From Rhynchopus sp. YZ270_cl-10 (taxonomy: Eukaryota; Euglenozoa; Diplonemea; Diplonemida; Diplonemidae): a stretch of 64,000 nucleotides of DNA. The stretch covers positions 682,001-746,000 of the forward strand of contig OZ037875.1 in NCBI GenBank assembly GCA_964035575.1, given 5' to 3'. Position 1 is the first letter of the stretch, and the number at the start of each line of letters is the position of its first letter. Shown piece by piece: positions 22,152 to 34,939 of the stretch. Under the pieces are notes generated by a model that saw only the letters and a list, made by a program, of their open reading frames with translations, did not search any database and was not told the origin of the DNA. The translations under genes were made by a program, and so were the position numbers.

Positions 22152-23402
22152 GTCAGCAAAATGACAACCCAAATGACATGTCATGTTTACAGTCCCGGCT
22201 ATTTTGCATAGGCTCTTAAATGGGTAGTTTGTATTTATACGGGTTTCTATTTCGTGAATATTTAATTTATTTTTTTAGCGCCGCAAATTTTGCCAAATAA
22301 TTATTTAATTTTTGTGGCGGGCCCGCTAGGGCCCGCCATGTCTGCCTGCGGCGCGACCGTAGGCAGACGGTACGGTACAGAAGCTGAGGCAGGGTGGGGA
22401 GGGGCGACGTTAAAAATAACGCGGACGTCGGAGCCTCGCAACTCCTCCAACTCACGGAACCAACGTCCGCCCTCCTCGACGACCTGCCTGGCCGTCACTG
22501 TCCGAGACGTGGTGGCGGCACGCACTCGGAAGCCCTCCTTGCGCAGGTGCTTCTTCGCCCACGAATCCGAAAACTGCGCGACACCCGGTACGTTGCTGAG
22601 GGTGCCGCGGGTTTTCAGCGTGATGCCACGCGCAAGCGACGCGAAGCGGGAGGCTGTGATCGGCCAGCCGAGCGAGCGGGTTCGCTGCGTGAGACTCAGT
22701 AGTCTCGCCATCTCATCATCTGTGAGGAGCGCCTTCGGCCCCCTCTTCTCTGCGACGTAGTACGCCCCTGTGTCCTTCTTGTGGTTCACGTATTTTGAAA
22801 CTACAGCGGCGGACACACGCTTCTCTGTGTTCTCCTCGTTCCACTGCTTCATCGCATCCACCTGACACGGAGACTGCAGGGCGAGGTCGGTCAGGCGCAC
22901 GATGTCGGCTGCAGAAAGGGTGGTGGAGGCCTTCTTCTGTGCTGTCGCTTCGGCAGCGACATTCTCTACCAGCGCCACGTCTTCAGCCTGCGCCTCGGCC
23001 ACCTCAATAGCCTCTGCGGCCATCCTTCCCGCCATTTCGAGGGCAATGTCGATCGGATGTGTGGATGTTCCGCTCATATTATAGTTTTGTGAAGGAGTGT
23101 GTGGGCGAAGTGGGCGAGTGTGTGTGGGTGAAGGAGTGTCTGTGGGGTTAACGGTAGTAAACTGGGTTTCGTGGGTCACTAATAAGCGAGGTTTTTATTT
23201 CATGAATAATTAATTAATTTTTGGCGGCTTCACGAAATAGAAACCCAGATTATTATAGTCGGGACTGTATGACAACTCTAGGGTTGTCATTAACAACCCA
23301 AAAATGACTGTCAATGTGCAAGGCGTCTCGCAGGTTGTAAACGAGATGTCATTCAACGAGGGTTATCATATGACATGTCCTTCGGGTTGTCATTTTGCTG
23401 AC
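22152..23402. mobile_element. pogo/Tc1-mariner-like DNA element, internally shortened
   Basis: Inverted termini GTCAGCAAAATGACAACCC (22152-22170, and its inverse 23384-23402) are perfect over 19 bp and flanked by TA on both sides (22150-22151, 23403-23404). Similarity between the ends continues inward in blocks (GACATGTCAT, TACAGTCCCG, GGGTTTCTATTTCGTGAA). The right end has about 95 bp extra. At 1251 bp with only the N-terminal part of a transposase it is a deletion derivative. It lies between the alpha-galactosidase gene and intergenic DNA. Confidence 0.88.
22301..23179 (-). CDS. N-terminal DNA-binding part of a pogo/Tc5-type transposase
   Basis: The open frame has 292 codons. The in-frame Met at 23077 (M-S-G-T-S-T-H) is a likely alternative start because the first 34 residues are low-complexity. 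Residues about 85-145 contain a first helical domain. About 146-235 resembles the Tc5/CENP-B-type helix-turn-helix: K-R-G-P-K-A-L-L-T-D-D-E, then G-W-P-I-T, then F-S-D-S-W-A-K-K-H-L-R. The frame ends just after R-V-I-F-N, where related transposases continue into the first catalytic Asp (F-N-x-D-E-T-G). The DDE catalytic domain is thus absent, which fits an element unable to move by itself. Whether the product is made, for example as a repressor or DNA-binding protein, cannot be told from sequence. Confidence 0.75.
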   Translation of the reverse strand: MTHETQFTTVNPTDTPSPTHTRPLRPHTPSQNYNMSGTSTHPIDIALEMAGRMAAEAIEVAEAQAEDVALVENVAAEATAQKKASTTLSAADIVRLTDLALQSPCQVDAMKQWNEENTEKRVSAAVVSKYVNHKKDTGAYYVAEKRGPKALLTDDEMARLLSLTQRTRSLGWPITASRFASLARGITLKTRGTLSNVPGVAQFSDSWAKKHLRKEGFRVRAATTSRTVTARQVVEEGGRWFRELEELRGSDVRVIFNVAPPHPASASVPYRLPTVAPQADMAGPSGPATKIK

Positions 23403-23404
23403 TA

Positions 23405-25568
23405 CCGCACCGTCTTCCTCATCAACGCCCCCCTCCTTCCCTCCTTCCCTTCTCGGCATACAAGCAAACGATTCGTACACGATTTGTAAATGTTATTTCG
23501 TTTCTTTTATTATTCCGACTTTTATTGCCCGGACGCCCAGAGGTGTTTTGTGCTGTTTCAACTTCACGTGTTTTAGTTTGTTTCTTTTGTTTTTATCTTT
23601 TGGTGATTAGCTCTTTTCCCCAGAATTTTCCTTCCGATTTGTGAAACGAACGGGAGGGAAACGTTAAGGTGTATTTTTTTTTCTTTGATCCGTTCAGCAG
23701 TTGCACTTCACTAAGGGATATATTCCGAACGACTCTTGTGTCCTTTGAAGCGTTGAGCACTGTCAAACAGGGTTTTGTTGTATGCTCGCAAAGAAGACGT
23801 CTGATTACATCAATAATCCAGGCTCTTCACCAGACATACAAGAAACCATTGGCAAGCGACGTAACCACCCACAGGAGGCTGCGAATGGACTGAATGCACA
23901 CCCCTAGCACCCTCACCCACCCCTCTCTCACAATGCAAATAAACCAAGAAGTACAAATGTAGATATTTGAAATGTGAAACCCCCCCCCTCCTACTTGATG
24001 GATCAGGTGTGACGATGATCAACCTATTTTACCCCACACTACCCTGCACCAACGGAGACAAAAAGGCAGCAAATACGCTCTCAATTTTCGCATCATTTGT
24101 CAATTTTTCGGGCGGTCTTTTTTTTTTTCTCTGATTTTTATTTCATTTTTATACACTGTCAAGAGAGGGCTTTGTATTTTATTTGATTATCTTTTTTTTA
24201 TTCTTTTTCTTCAAAAAAGGGTTGCAATGCGTTTCGCGCCATATGAACATATCGCAACTTTGTTGTCACATCCCATGATCCTCCTCCTTCGAATAAATAC
24301 GAGAGGCTCAGGTTTCTTCCCAATTTTATTTTCTGTCTGTGTGTGCGGGACAGCACTGTGCCTTCTAGTGTAGTATGTCTCTGCTTGCAGCAGATGGATC
24401 ACTGACGGAAAGATCGTCGCCCTTTCCCCCTATATGCATTTTTATGATAGAGTGTGTGGGGTGTACCTTCTTTCTCCAATTTTTCACAAGCCAGTCTCTT
24501 TTTTGTTTTTTGTTTTTTTGTATTTTGTTGCCACAGGAGGCACAGCTTTGTTCCTCCCCGCTAGGATTTTTTTTTGTTGGTAAATGGTTTTGTTCAAAGC
24601 GTCGGGGTATCTCGAAAAAGAGGATAGTTCATGTGATGTGCGACAAAGCATAGTTGCTGCATCATTCAAATTTCCTTTTGAGAGTTTCTCCCCCCCCCTC
24701 CGTTTGAAGGAACACTCAAGCGTGGCTCACCCCCAGGTTCCCGCCTAATCTCTTTCAAATGAGTTCCTTCTTCCTCTCTCTCTCTCCCCCCTTCCCTGTT
24801 GTCCCAACTATCAGATATTCATTTATTGAAAACTTAGTTGTGTGCACAGTTTTGAAGATTTCCCGTATTTGATACTCATTCAAGTGGGGTGTGTAGACTT
24901 CATCTTGTTCTATGTTAAGAAATGGTGATAATCTTGCACACCACTCCTCCCCGTGTGAACCGTGTGTATGCCAATGAAGTGTTCAGGTCTGAGGTAGGAG
25001 GGACGATAAGGAGAATCAGTACCCCCCTGCGTCCGCCGATGTACTGTGAGGCCTTTTTTTTAAAAAGTGGAGACGACGCTGGAAAACTCCATCTTTCGAT
25101 TGAAAAGAATATCTTAATCATTAAAAGACACTTTTCAATTAAAACTTTTCCATTCTACCTGCCAAATCAATGCCAAAGAACTCCTTCATGGTTTCGTGTG
25201 AAGGGAGATGGAACGGAGGACAGAGTGAGACAAGGGGACAGCCATGTGGTTCGATCTTTGAAAGAAGTGCCGCAAGCCTCAAGAAGGAGGTAGCTTCCCC
25301 TTCCCCTATTTCTCCGTCCCTCCCCTTCTTCCTCTCTCTAATGAGACTGAGGGGCAATGTTTTTCTGTCGAGAAGACTGCTTTTTCGTCCATCCCCCATC
25401 CCAGCAGAACAACAGAATTGTTGTGCAGGTGTATAGTCAACGTGATGAGAAAAAAAAGCATACTCAAATGATTTTTGTCGGTAACAAACTCCTTATCCAC
25501 ATAGAAATACAGGAAGCACAAAAACATAGAAAAAAAAAATAGAAAATAAATAAATACACACAGCACAA
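23405..25568. other. intergenic, 2.2 kb
   Basis: T-rich on the plus strand with short pyrimidine tracts. No supported gene. A 40-bp segment at about 23531-23570 (GCCCAGAGGTGTTTTGTGCT, then AACTTCAC) has a relative at 43382-43420. CACTGTCAAGAGAGGGCTTT at about 24156 resembles CACTGTTACGAGAGGGCTTT near 42881. Confidence 0.55.
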
Positions 25569-26795
25569 ATGCGTAGTGTAGTGGGCGTCGTGTTGTTGGC
25601 GTTTCCTGCGCTCTGCACAGCCGGCCCTGTTACATCATGCTCATCGCCCTGCTACCCAGCTGCATCCGTATGTGACACCCCATTCCGCCCACCCCCCTTT
25701 TTTTGTGGGGGGGATTTTTTTTGTTCCCAGATACTCCACGTTTGGTTTTTTAACAGTGTCTGTAGTTGAGATTGGGGCTGAGTTTTACTGTGTGAACACC
25801 TGCCGTGATGGAAAAGTGCTTTTTTGTCAATGTAATAAAACTTTACGTCATGATCCCTTCCCTAAGTGTACATTACATTATAGAGCCTATAATCTCATGC
25901 GTTTTTATTAGTAAATCCGCAAAAGGCTGTAAGAATTTATATCACGAATGAGATTAAAAAAAAACCTGAAGACGGGTTTGCGGGTTTGCGGATCCTGAAG
26001 CCGAGTTTCTATTTTTACACATCTTAATTTTCTTTTTTTGTTTCACAGGGGGTGAGCGAGTCGTGTTCGTCTGGAGGGAATTTTGATTTTCGGTTTGCAG
26101 TTGGAACGTTAGATGGGTGCAACACCACTGTGCAGCCCCTTGGTAGGTGTGGCACGAATGCATACAAGGGGCAGGGGACTGCTGGGGCCGAGTGCACAGA
26201 CGACTCGGAGGGGGCGAACTGTGTGGGGTATCTGACGCACTTCTACTGCGCAAAGGTCGACAAATTCTCGTCGTTCACATTGAAACACTCGTCGCTGTAT
26301 CTGAGGGACGTCGCAGAGAACGCTGAGCTGGCTGTGTACCAGACGGGCAAGCTCAATGTGGCAAAGGAGGGCCAGAACATCCCCGAGCAGGGCCAGAACA
26401 CCAGGGTCACCGTTCTGGACCGCAACAGCTCTGTGTGTGGGATGGACAAGGCGATGATGGCGACGTTCCTTATCTACAACGTGACGCTGAGCGATGGTGA
26501 GTATAAGTACAAGAACCGCGACCCTATTGGGAACGGCTTCGTGAGCACATGCGACAGCGACGATGAATGTCTCTTTGCGGGCGGCGACAAGGACGTCAAA
26601 TGCCTCCGTGACGCCTACACAGGCACAAGCAACTGTGCGAAATGCGTTGGCGAAGACATCGAGGACATCCGCGTGCTCATCTCCTACTACGGCACGACAA
26701 GCGGTGGCGACGCACTCCTCAGCGGATCCTCAAACCCACTCAACTTCAAGCAATTCGCTGCAGGCGCAATCGAAGGAGACATCATGTCGGTATGA
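25569..26795 (+). CDS. secreted cysteine-rich protein of unknown function, two exons
   Basis: Exon 1 (25569-25667) encodes a signal peptide (M-R-S-V-V-G-V-V-L-L-A-F) and C-S-S-P-C-Y. The intron (25668-26048) has donor GTATGTG and acceptor TTTGTTTCACAG. Exon 2 starts G-V-S-E-S-C-S-S-G-G-N-F. Both sides are phase 0, giving 281 residues. The mature part has many paired Cys and several N-x-T/S sites. Motifs C-D-S-D-D-E-C and C-A-K-C-V-G resemble EGF-like or tenascin-like fragments, but no family is assigned. A donor-like GTATGA at 26790 overlaps the stop region; splicing there to ACAG at about 26870 would replace the last residue with a short acidic tail, so the 3' end is uncertain. Likely extracellular or on the cell surface. 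Confidence 0.7.
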
Positions 26796-28022
26796 ATTTT
26801 GTAGTATATTTTTTGGCTTTCATCAGGAGAAAAAGTTCCCAACAAAACTATAAATTAATAAAAAAACAGGAAGTAAACGACCTGAACTCTCCAAAAGAAG
26901 AGTAGAGGGAAAGTGGGGGGGAGTGCGATGTGCTGTACAGTAAGGGGGGAAGAGGAGTGCGTATGGGTGTTGAGACGCAGTACACAGGATTGCACAAGGG
27001 GGCTGTGAAAGGGGTGTGGTAGTAGAAAATAGTAGATCTGTTTCCCTCCTTTTTTTTTTGAATGTGTGAGAGGTTCGTTTTCAAATTTTTTGTGCAAAAA
27101 TTGCAGAATTGATACAAAGGGGCTATCAAATTTCTTTTCATTGTAATTCAAGGAAAGATAAAAAATAGTGCGCGACAAATTGTTTCAAATAAAGCAAAAC
27201 GAAGCAATAACTGTGGTGCTTCATCTGACTAAGAACAAATCCGTCCAGGGTGGGTATGTTTGGGGGTTTCAGTGCTTCCAGCTGTCGTACCGGACCTTGC
27301 ACGATGATGATGATGATGAGGGTGATAGGGGGGGAAAAAAGTAGTACAAAGGCTTCGGCCAACATTGAGTACAGATCTTTCGAGCAGGTGTACAGTGATT
27401 GTCGATGCAACAAAAAGAAGAAAACAGTTTATCGAAGAAAAAAAAATACAAAAAAAAACAATACCTCGTATCCTAACTCGAGAAAAAAGATTTTTTATTT
27501 TCTTCTTTTTGTTGCATTCTTTTTCCCCCAGATTCTTCCCTTCTTCCCCCCCCGAGGTTTCTTTACTTTTTTCTTTCTTTTGAACGAAGCCAAAAAAAGT
27601 CATCTCTTCCCCCCCTTTTTTTTGCGCTAATGATTCAAGGTAGCTAGGGGGTCTGTCATGGAAGAGGACTGCGATTGGATATGAGAAGGAAAAAAAGGAC
27701 ATTATTGCACATCTCCTTGAGTCGGCGACGATGGTGTTGTCCAGAACCAGGGTAAGAATGGGGTTTCTTTTTCCTCTAAAAAAAACTCTGGATCTCGCTT
27801 TTTGAAAAATTTCCAAAAAAAAATCCCGATGGAGGGTATAGCCTGGCTAATAGTGTTCCGGAGGGCGATATTGACAGGTCCCTGACAGGGTTTCAGTAAC
27901 ACCAGCTAATACAGCCTATTTTCCCACAACATTCACAACACAGAGACACAACCCTTTATTCTTTCCCCCTCCTTCTCTCCGTTCCCCCCCCTCAGCAAAG
28001 GGAATAGGAAAAGGGTCACAAG
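26796..28022. other. intergenic, 1.2 kb
   Basis: AT-rich with long A and T runs and a GATGATGATGATGATGAGG microsatellite at about 27304. Open frames on both strands are low-complexity and not supported. CCCCCCCTCAG near 27994 could be a splice acceptor upstream of the next ATG. Confidence 0.55.
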
Positions 28023-31000
28023 ATGCGTGCTGCTGCTGTGCCTGCAGGGTTTACCTTGCAGAGGCGCTTTAATGGCCCTGCGGCGGTGGCGGCGGGGTGG
28101 GTGCGTAAGGCATTGTTAGCGAAGGTGCCTGCGTTGAAGCGTGCTGCGTTGCGTGCAATGCGAAGAGTGGAAGAGGAAGAGGCAGCAGCAGAGGCTGCAC
28201 GCAGTACACAAAAGACATCAACTTCACGAAAAGCGGCAAAGGAAACGGTGAAGGCAACCACCACCACACCACCAGCAGCAGCAGCAGCAACTCCCAATTT
28301 CAACTTCAACTTTAACGCAAATGCATTCGGTGGTGGCTTCCTGTCCAAGCCCGCACCCGAAGCCCCAGCATCCCAACCAACCAAAGCAGCAGCAACTCCA
28401 CCAGCCAAACCAACCAAACCAACGAAAGAAGCCAAAGCAGCCAAAGCCACAGCACCCCCAGCAGACAACCTTGACAAGACCACCAGCTGCGCCAGCTCTC
28501 TCGAGCTTGACGACACACCACGCCTCCTCTCCATCGCGACAGGCATGGCGGAGAAGACCTCGCCGAGTTTGCTTATGCTGTCGAAGCAGCTGAAGGGGAG
28601 ACGCAAGCCTTCTCCTCTTGTGGTGCCTGCCCCTGCCCCTGTCCCTGCCGCTCCTATCCCGCAGGTGATCGTGTCGGGTGGTGACCAAGAAGATGAACTG
28701 CGTCGTGAAATAGCACGTCTCAAAACAAGCAATGACCTTATCTTTGCAGAGCGTGCGGGCCTGTCCGCACAGCTGCTGCAGATGCAAAACGAAAGCGACG
28801 CACTCCCACGCAAATACCTAACCATGATTGAGGAGCTGCGCGGGCAGCTGCGCGAGGCACAACGTCGCTCTGTCCCTGCTGCCGCCCCTGCCCCTACCAC
28901 ACACGCCCCAGCACAGGACCAGGAGGTAGCGACCCTACGCCGCGAGAAGAACGCCGCACGCGAAGAGGTCGCAACCCTGCAGAAGAAGTTGCTGCAGATC
29001 AACGGGACGGAGGTGGGGTCGTCTGCTGCAGAGATTATGTTGCTGCGTGCGACGGTGCGGAAGGTGGAGTCACAGCTTGCGGTGGAGAAGTCTTCTATGA
29101 AGGGAAGAGACGAACGATTGAACAACGAGATCCATCGGTTGACGACAGAGCTGAGGGAGAAGAACAAGGAAGCGTCTGAATCGCACTGCAAGGCTGAGCG
29201 TGACGCAAGCGAGGCGAAGCGGCAGCTGCGTGAAGGGGCGGAGGTCAGCCGAAACGCAGTACGCGAGCTTCTCTTCCTCCTCGGACGCCTCCGCAGCAGC
29301 CGTCTCTGCACGGAAGACCCCCGCCAGTTGCAAGACCTCCAAAAGGTCGAACGCCGCATAAAAGAGATCCAAAGCACCCCCGCCTCAGCCCTTTCCCTCG
29401 AAGAAATGGAGTCCCAAACCACCGCAGCCAACGCCGATGCCCTAACCCAACTCGCTGCAGTCCAAACAGACCTCGCCAAAGCAAACGCACAGCTACGCAC
29501 CCTCGAAGCGGAAGCAACCTCCCAACAGGCCCGCCTCACAACAGCCACCACAGTGCTCGACCAAACACGGTCCCAAGCCAACCAAGCCCAATCCAAAGCG
29601 CAAAAAGAAGTACTAGAATTAAAGGAGAAGCTCCGGGTTGCGTCTGCGCAAGCGGTATGAGGAGATGGGGGTTTTCCCCCATATTTTAGATGTAAATCAT
29701 GAAATGGATGTAAGACTGCATGGGGGTCCACCCCACGGTGATGTACCAAGGTACACTGTACCAAGAGGGTTGTTATATTTCATGTCAACTTTTTTTTTAC
29801 GATTATCTATAGTGTGGGCGGGTTTAGTGTAAGCACTTTAACCCTGGTAGTGCCTGTTACTACGTTTTCTTGTTCTGCGTAGCACCGCTCAAGGCAGTGG
29901 GGGACAGTTTCGCTGTTCTTGATTTGAGGGGACTATACAGACAGCGCATTTCTCTGCTGAAATATTACAAAACCCCGATTTTTTTAATAGTACAAAAGGC
30001 TTTGGATCACCAACTTTTTGCCTGATGATTGTTTTTTCCCCTGGTGTTCTGGTCACGTACCAGAGGTACTTTGTCACAGGGATAACCCTCTCAATATCCC
30101 CATCTCGCAACCCTCACGTTACTTTGCTTGAACAGGAAAGCGCAGGTGAGGTGTCAACCCTCCGTACCGAGCTGGCCAGACTCAAGGCCACCCACGCAGA
30201 GATGACAGGAGCTGCGAGCATCGTCCAGGGGGAGGTACGCCTTTTTTTTTTACACTGTTTTTTTTTATATTTTAAAATAGTATTTACCGGGTACGGTCGC
30301 TAATCATCCCTCAAACAGGATATGAGCAATCAACAAAACATCTTTACCTACCTATCCTACTATTTTATACACACCCATTTCCCCCTCCCTTCCAACGCAC
30401 ATCAAACTATCGACCGGAAAGTAGACACAACAATATTTTCTGGGATGTTCTCCTTTTCACATACCACATTCTTTTTCCTCACTACCCTTTTACATGCACG
30501 ACTCATCTGCGTTTTGCGTTTCATTCTACTCTTTTTCATCTCTTTACATACCCCTTCAGAGAGACGACCTGAAGGAAGAGGTGAACAAACTCCGTCGGGA
30601 CAGCTCCTTTTTGACGAAGGAGATTGAGTACTTTAAGGGGGTGTTTGCGGACAAGATGAAGCAGGAGAAGGAGATTGGCGTGCTGCGCCACGAGCTGAAC
30701 TCTGCGAAAAAGTCTGTTGCGGAAGGCGCACTACGGGAACAGCGTCATGCAGCCACCGAGAACGACGTTCCACCACAGAGCCTGCAGTTCAGCCACAGCG
30801 ACGACCTGCAAACCCCCAAACGCAACCGCCCCACACTCCGCGTCCCTGTTGTCACCCCTTCTCGCAACTCCTCTGCTGCCACCGTCCCTGCTGTCATCAA
30901 TCTCTCCGACTCCGACGATGAAAAAGAAGAAGAAAAAGACCGCAAACGTTCTCACTCCGAAACCACTCTTGACCTTGAGGACGGAGCCTCTAGTGGAACA

Positions 31001-31417
31001 GTCCATAGCGTGCGTCTGTCATTGCAGAATATGATGCAGCAGAGCTGGACAGACGCGGACAATGAGATTCTTGCTGCAAAGTATTTGAGGGGTTTGAACG
31101 AGGCGGAAACTGCAGAACAGCGTGCAGTGGTGTTCAAGAAGGCAGCGAAGGAGTTGGGGAAAGAGAAGCAGGCAGTCGAGAACCATGTGTGGGCGAACAA
31201 AGAAATGCTCGCAGAATTGGCGGGCGTTGCAACGAGGGACACACCACGCAGGCCGTCTCGTGTCATCGATGCAGAAGAGGAGCGTACACACTTCGACGAA
31301 GTAACAAAAGTCCTCAACTCTGTCGACGACGTTGACGACGCAACCTCAGAGCTCGCATGCACTGTTCTCATGGAGCTTACTGGACGCAGCAAATCCTTTG
31401 TCGCTGCCCGGATCTGA
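28023..31417 (+). CDS. coiled-coil protein with a SANT/Myb-like C-terminal segment, three exons
   Basis: Exon 1 is 28023-29654, intron 1 29655-30135 (GTATGA...GAACAG), exon 2 30136-30234, intron 2 30235-30559 (GTACGC...CTTCAG), exon 3 30560-31417. All junctions are phase 0, giving 862 residues. Residues 1-70 are basic and Ala-rich. About 70-210 is low-complexity Pro/Ala/Thr/Lys. From about 220 to 650 heptad-like helices predict a coiled coil, and the coil runs unbroken through both splice junctions, which supports the model. A Ser/acidic stretch (S-D-S-D-D-E-K-E-E-E) follows. Near the C terminus Q-S-W-T-D-A-D-N-E-I-L, with A-K-E-L-G and V-W-A-N-K downstream, resembles a SANT/Myb helix bundle, suggesting a nuclear or chromatin role. 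That part is inference. Confidence 0.8.
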
Positions 31418-31998
31418 TAAATCATATTCTGTCTTTTTAAAGCTGTTGAAATGCCTTCTGAACAGCATAGAGAATATACCCTCGGGATATTGTCAACACA
31501 AAAGAAAAAGAGAAAAAAAAAAACCTGTCTTTTTAAAGGTGAATAAGCGAGGCTTAGATTCTTCTGACCAACTTTTTTTTTTTTTGAGATGACCACTCTG
31601 CAAAGTGTACGCCTGTTTTGCTCTTATGGGTTGGGGAAAAGAGCAGAAAAGAAGAAAAATTAAAATAAAAAAACGTAGCTGCTGTCCTCTGACGGTAGTC
31701 TATAGTCAAAACCAAAAAAAGCAGTGGTGATCAAAATCATCACTACTGCTTTTGTTACATGCAGTGATCTTATCATGAAAATAAACATAAAAAAAATATA
31801 CAAACAAAAACAAAGAACAATAATGATGACTTGGAGAGGTTTGAGATCATCTTTACCAATTTTTTTTTCTTTTCCCCCCCACCCTCATGCAATGTGTTTT
31901 GTTAGGTGATTAAGCGGACCCACGAGAGGCTTAGGTTCATATGATTAATGGGTTGTGTTTTTTTAAAGGTGTTTTCCCCTATTTCCTTTTCCCCTTCT
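31418..31998. other. intergenic with recurrent CTTAG-type motif
   Basis: Two related words lie here: TTTTAAAGGTGAATAAGCGA with GGCTTAGATTC (31531-31561), and GGTGATTAAGCGG with GAGGCTTAGGTTCAT (about 31905-31940). Both are near T-runs. A repeat of TTTTTTAAAGGTG is at 31968. No gene is supported. Confidence 0.5.
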
Positions 31999-32000
31999 TA

Positions 32001-32287
32001 CTGGGGGGGGGCGAATAAGAGATGTGGCATCTCTTATTAGGCGAACGGACGAGCCAGAAATAAAAAAAATTTTTTGGGGGGAAAAAAGCAAAAAGACATT
32101 TTCGCCGGAGGCAAAAAAAATATTTTGACCACTTTTTTGCCAGACAGGGTAAAATTTCAAAAAAAATTTCAAGATAAAACCCTGGCGCATGCAAAAAAAA
32201 AAAAAAATACCCCCAAAATCTCAACCTGATCTCTTATTCGGCCCTGATCTCTTATTCACCCCTGATCTCTTATTCGCCCCCCCCCAG
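32001..32287. mobile_element. 287-bp MITE with TA duplication
   Basis: Perfect inverted termini CTGGGGGGGGGCGAATAAG, with AGAT following, lie at 32001-32023 and, inverted, at 32265-32287. TA flanks both sides (31999-32000 and 32288-32289). Inside the right end CCTGATCTCTTATTCG is present three times in tandem. The left end has an internal small hairpin (AATAAGAGATG/CATCTCTTATT). There is no coding capacity. TA duplication fits Tc1/mariner-type mobilisation. Confidence 0.88.
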
Positions 32288-32289
32288 TA

Positions 32290-34308
<2,019 letters not shown>

Positions 34309-34939
34309 GCACACCTGCCCGGTTGAGAAACCGGCACCAGAGATCTACAAAAACCCCCACCCCTTTTTTTTGAATTTTTTGTTCTTTTCTTTTTTTCTTT
34401 TTGAACCCCTTCCCCCCTTCCCCCCTCGCCCAGTAACACAATGTCCAACCTCCCACCCCTTACCCCTACCCCTCTATTTCTCTCACTTTCCAAATAGCAG
34501 AGAGTATAAATCATTCCACAAGATGAACAGCGGAATGGAGAAAAGCGGGGGGAAAAAACGATGCAAAAAAAAGCAAAAAAAAAAGATACTACTTTCAGAA
34601 CGACAACAACAAAAAAGTATCGTACAAAAAAATAAAAATTGTGAGTGCGTCTTCGGTTGCACTTATTTTTGTAACTAAATTTTCAAAAAGCAAAACAGAA
34701 CACTCCCTCCCCTTTAACCCCCTCATGCATTCCTCTATGATATCTTCTACGTTATCACCGACAACCTCCTTATGCAAAATCCATACAACTGATACTGATA
34801 ACGATCAAGGTGACAACACCAAACACACCGTTCATCTCATAAACTTTTACTTCAACCCACAACAGACACACCACATCTTTTCCTCCCCCATCCCCCTTCC
34901 CCCTTCCCCCTTCCCCCCCTACACTCCCCACCTTTTACA
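34309..34939. other. intergenic
   Basis: Pyrimidine-rich 3' flank of beta-tubulin, then A-rich DNA. Three CCCCCTTCC repeats sit directly before the next gene. No gene is seen. Confidence 0.5.

Noticed and set aside
27229-27816. 195-codon minus-strand ORF
   Set aside because: Low-complexity Lys/Phe/His composition from A/T runs and a GAT microsatellite; no family resemblance.
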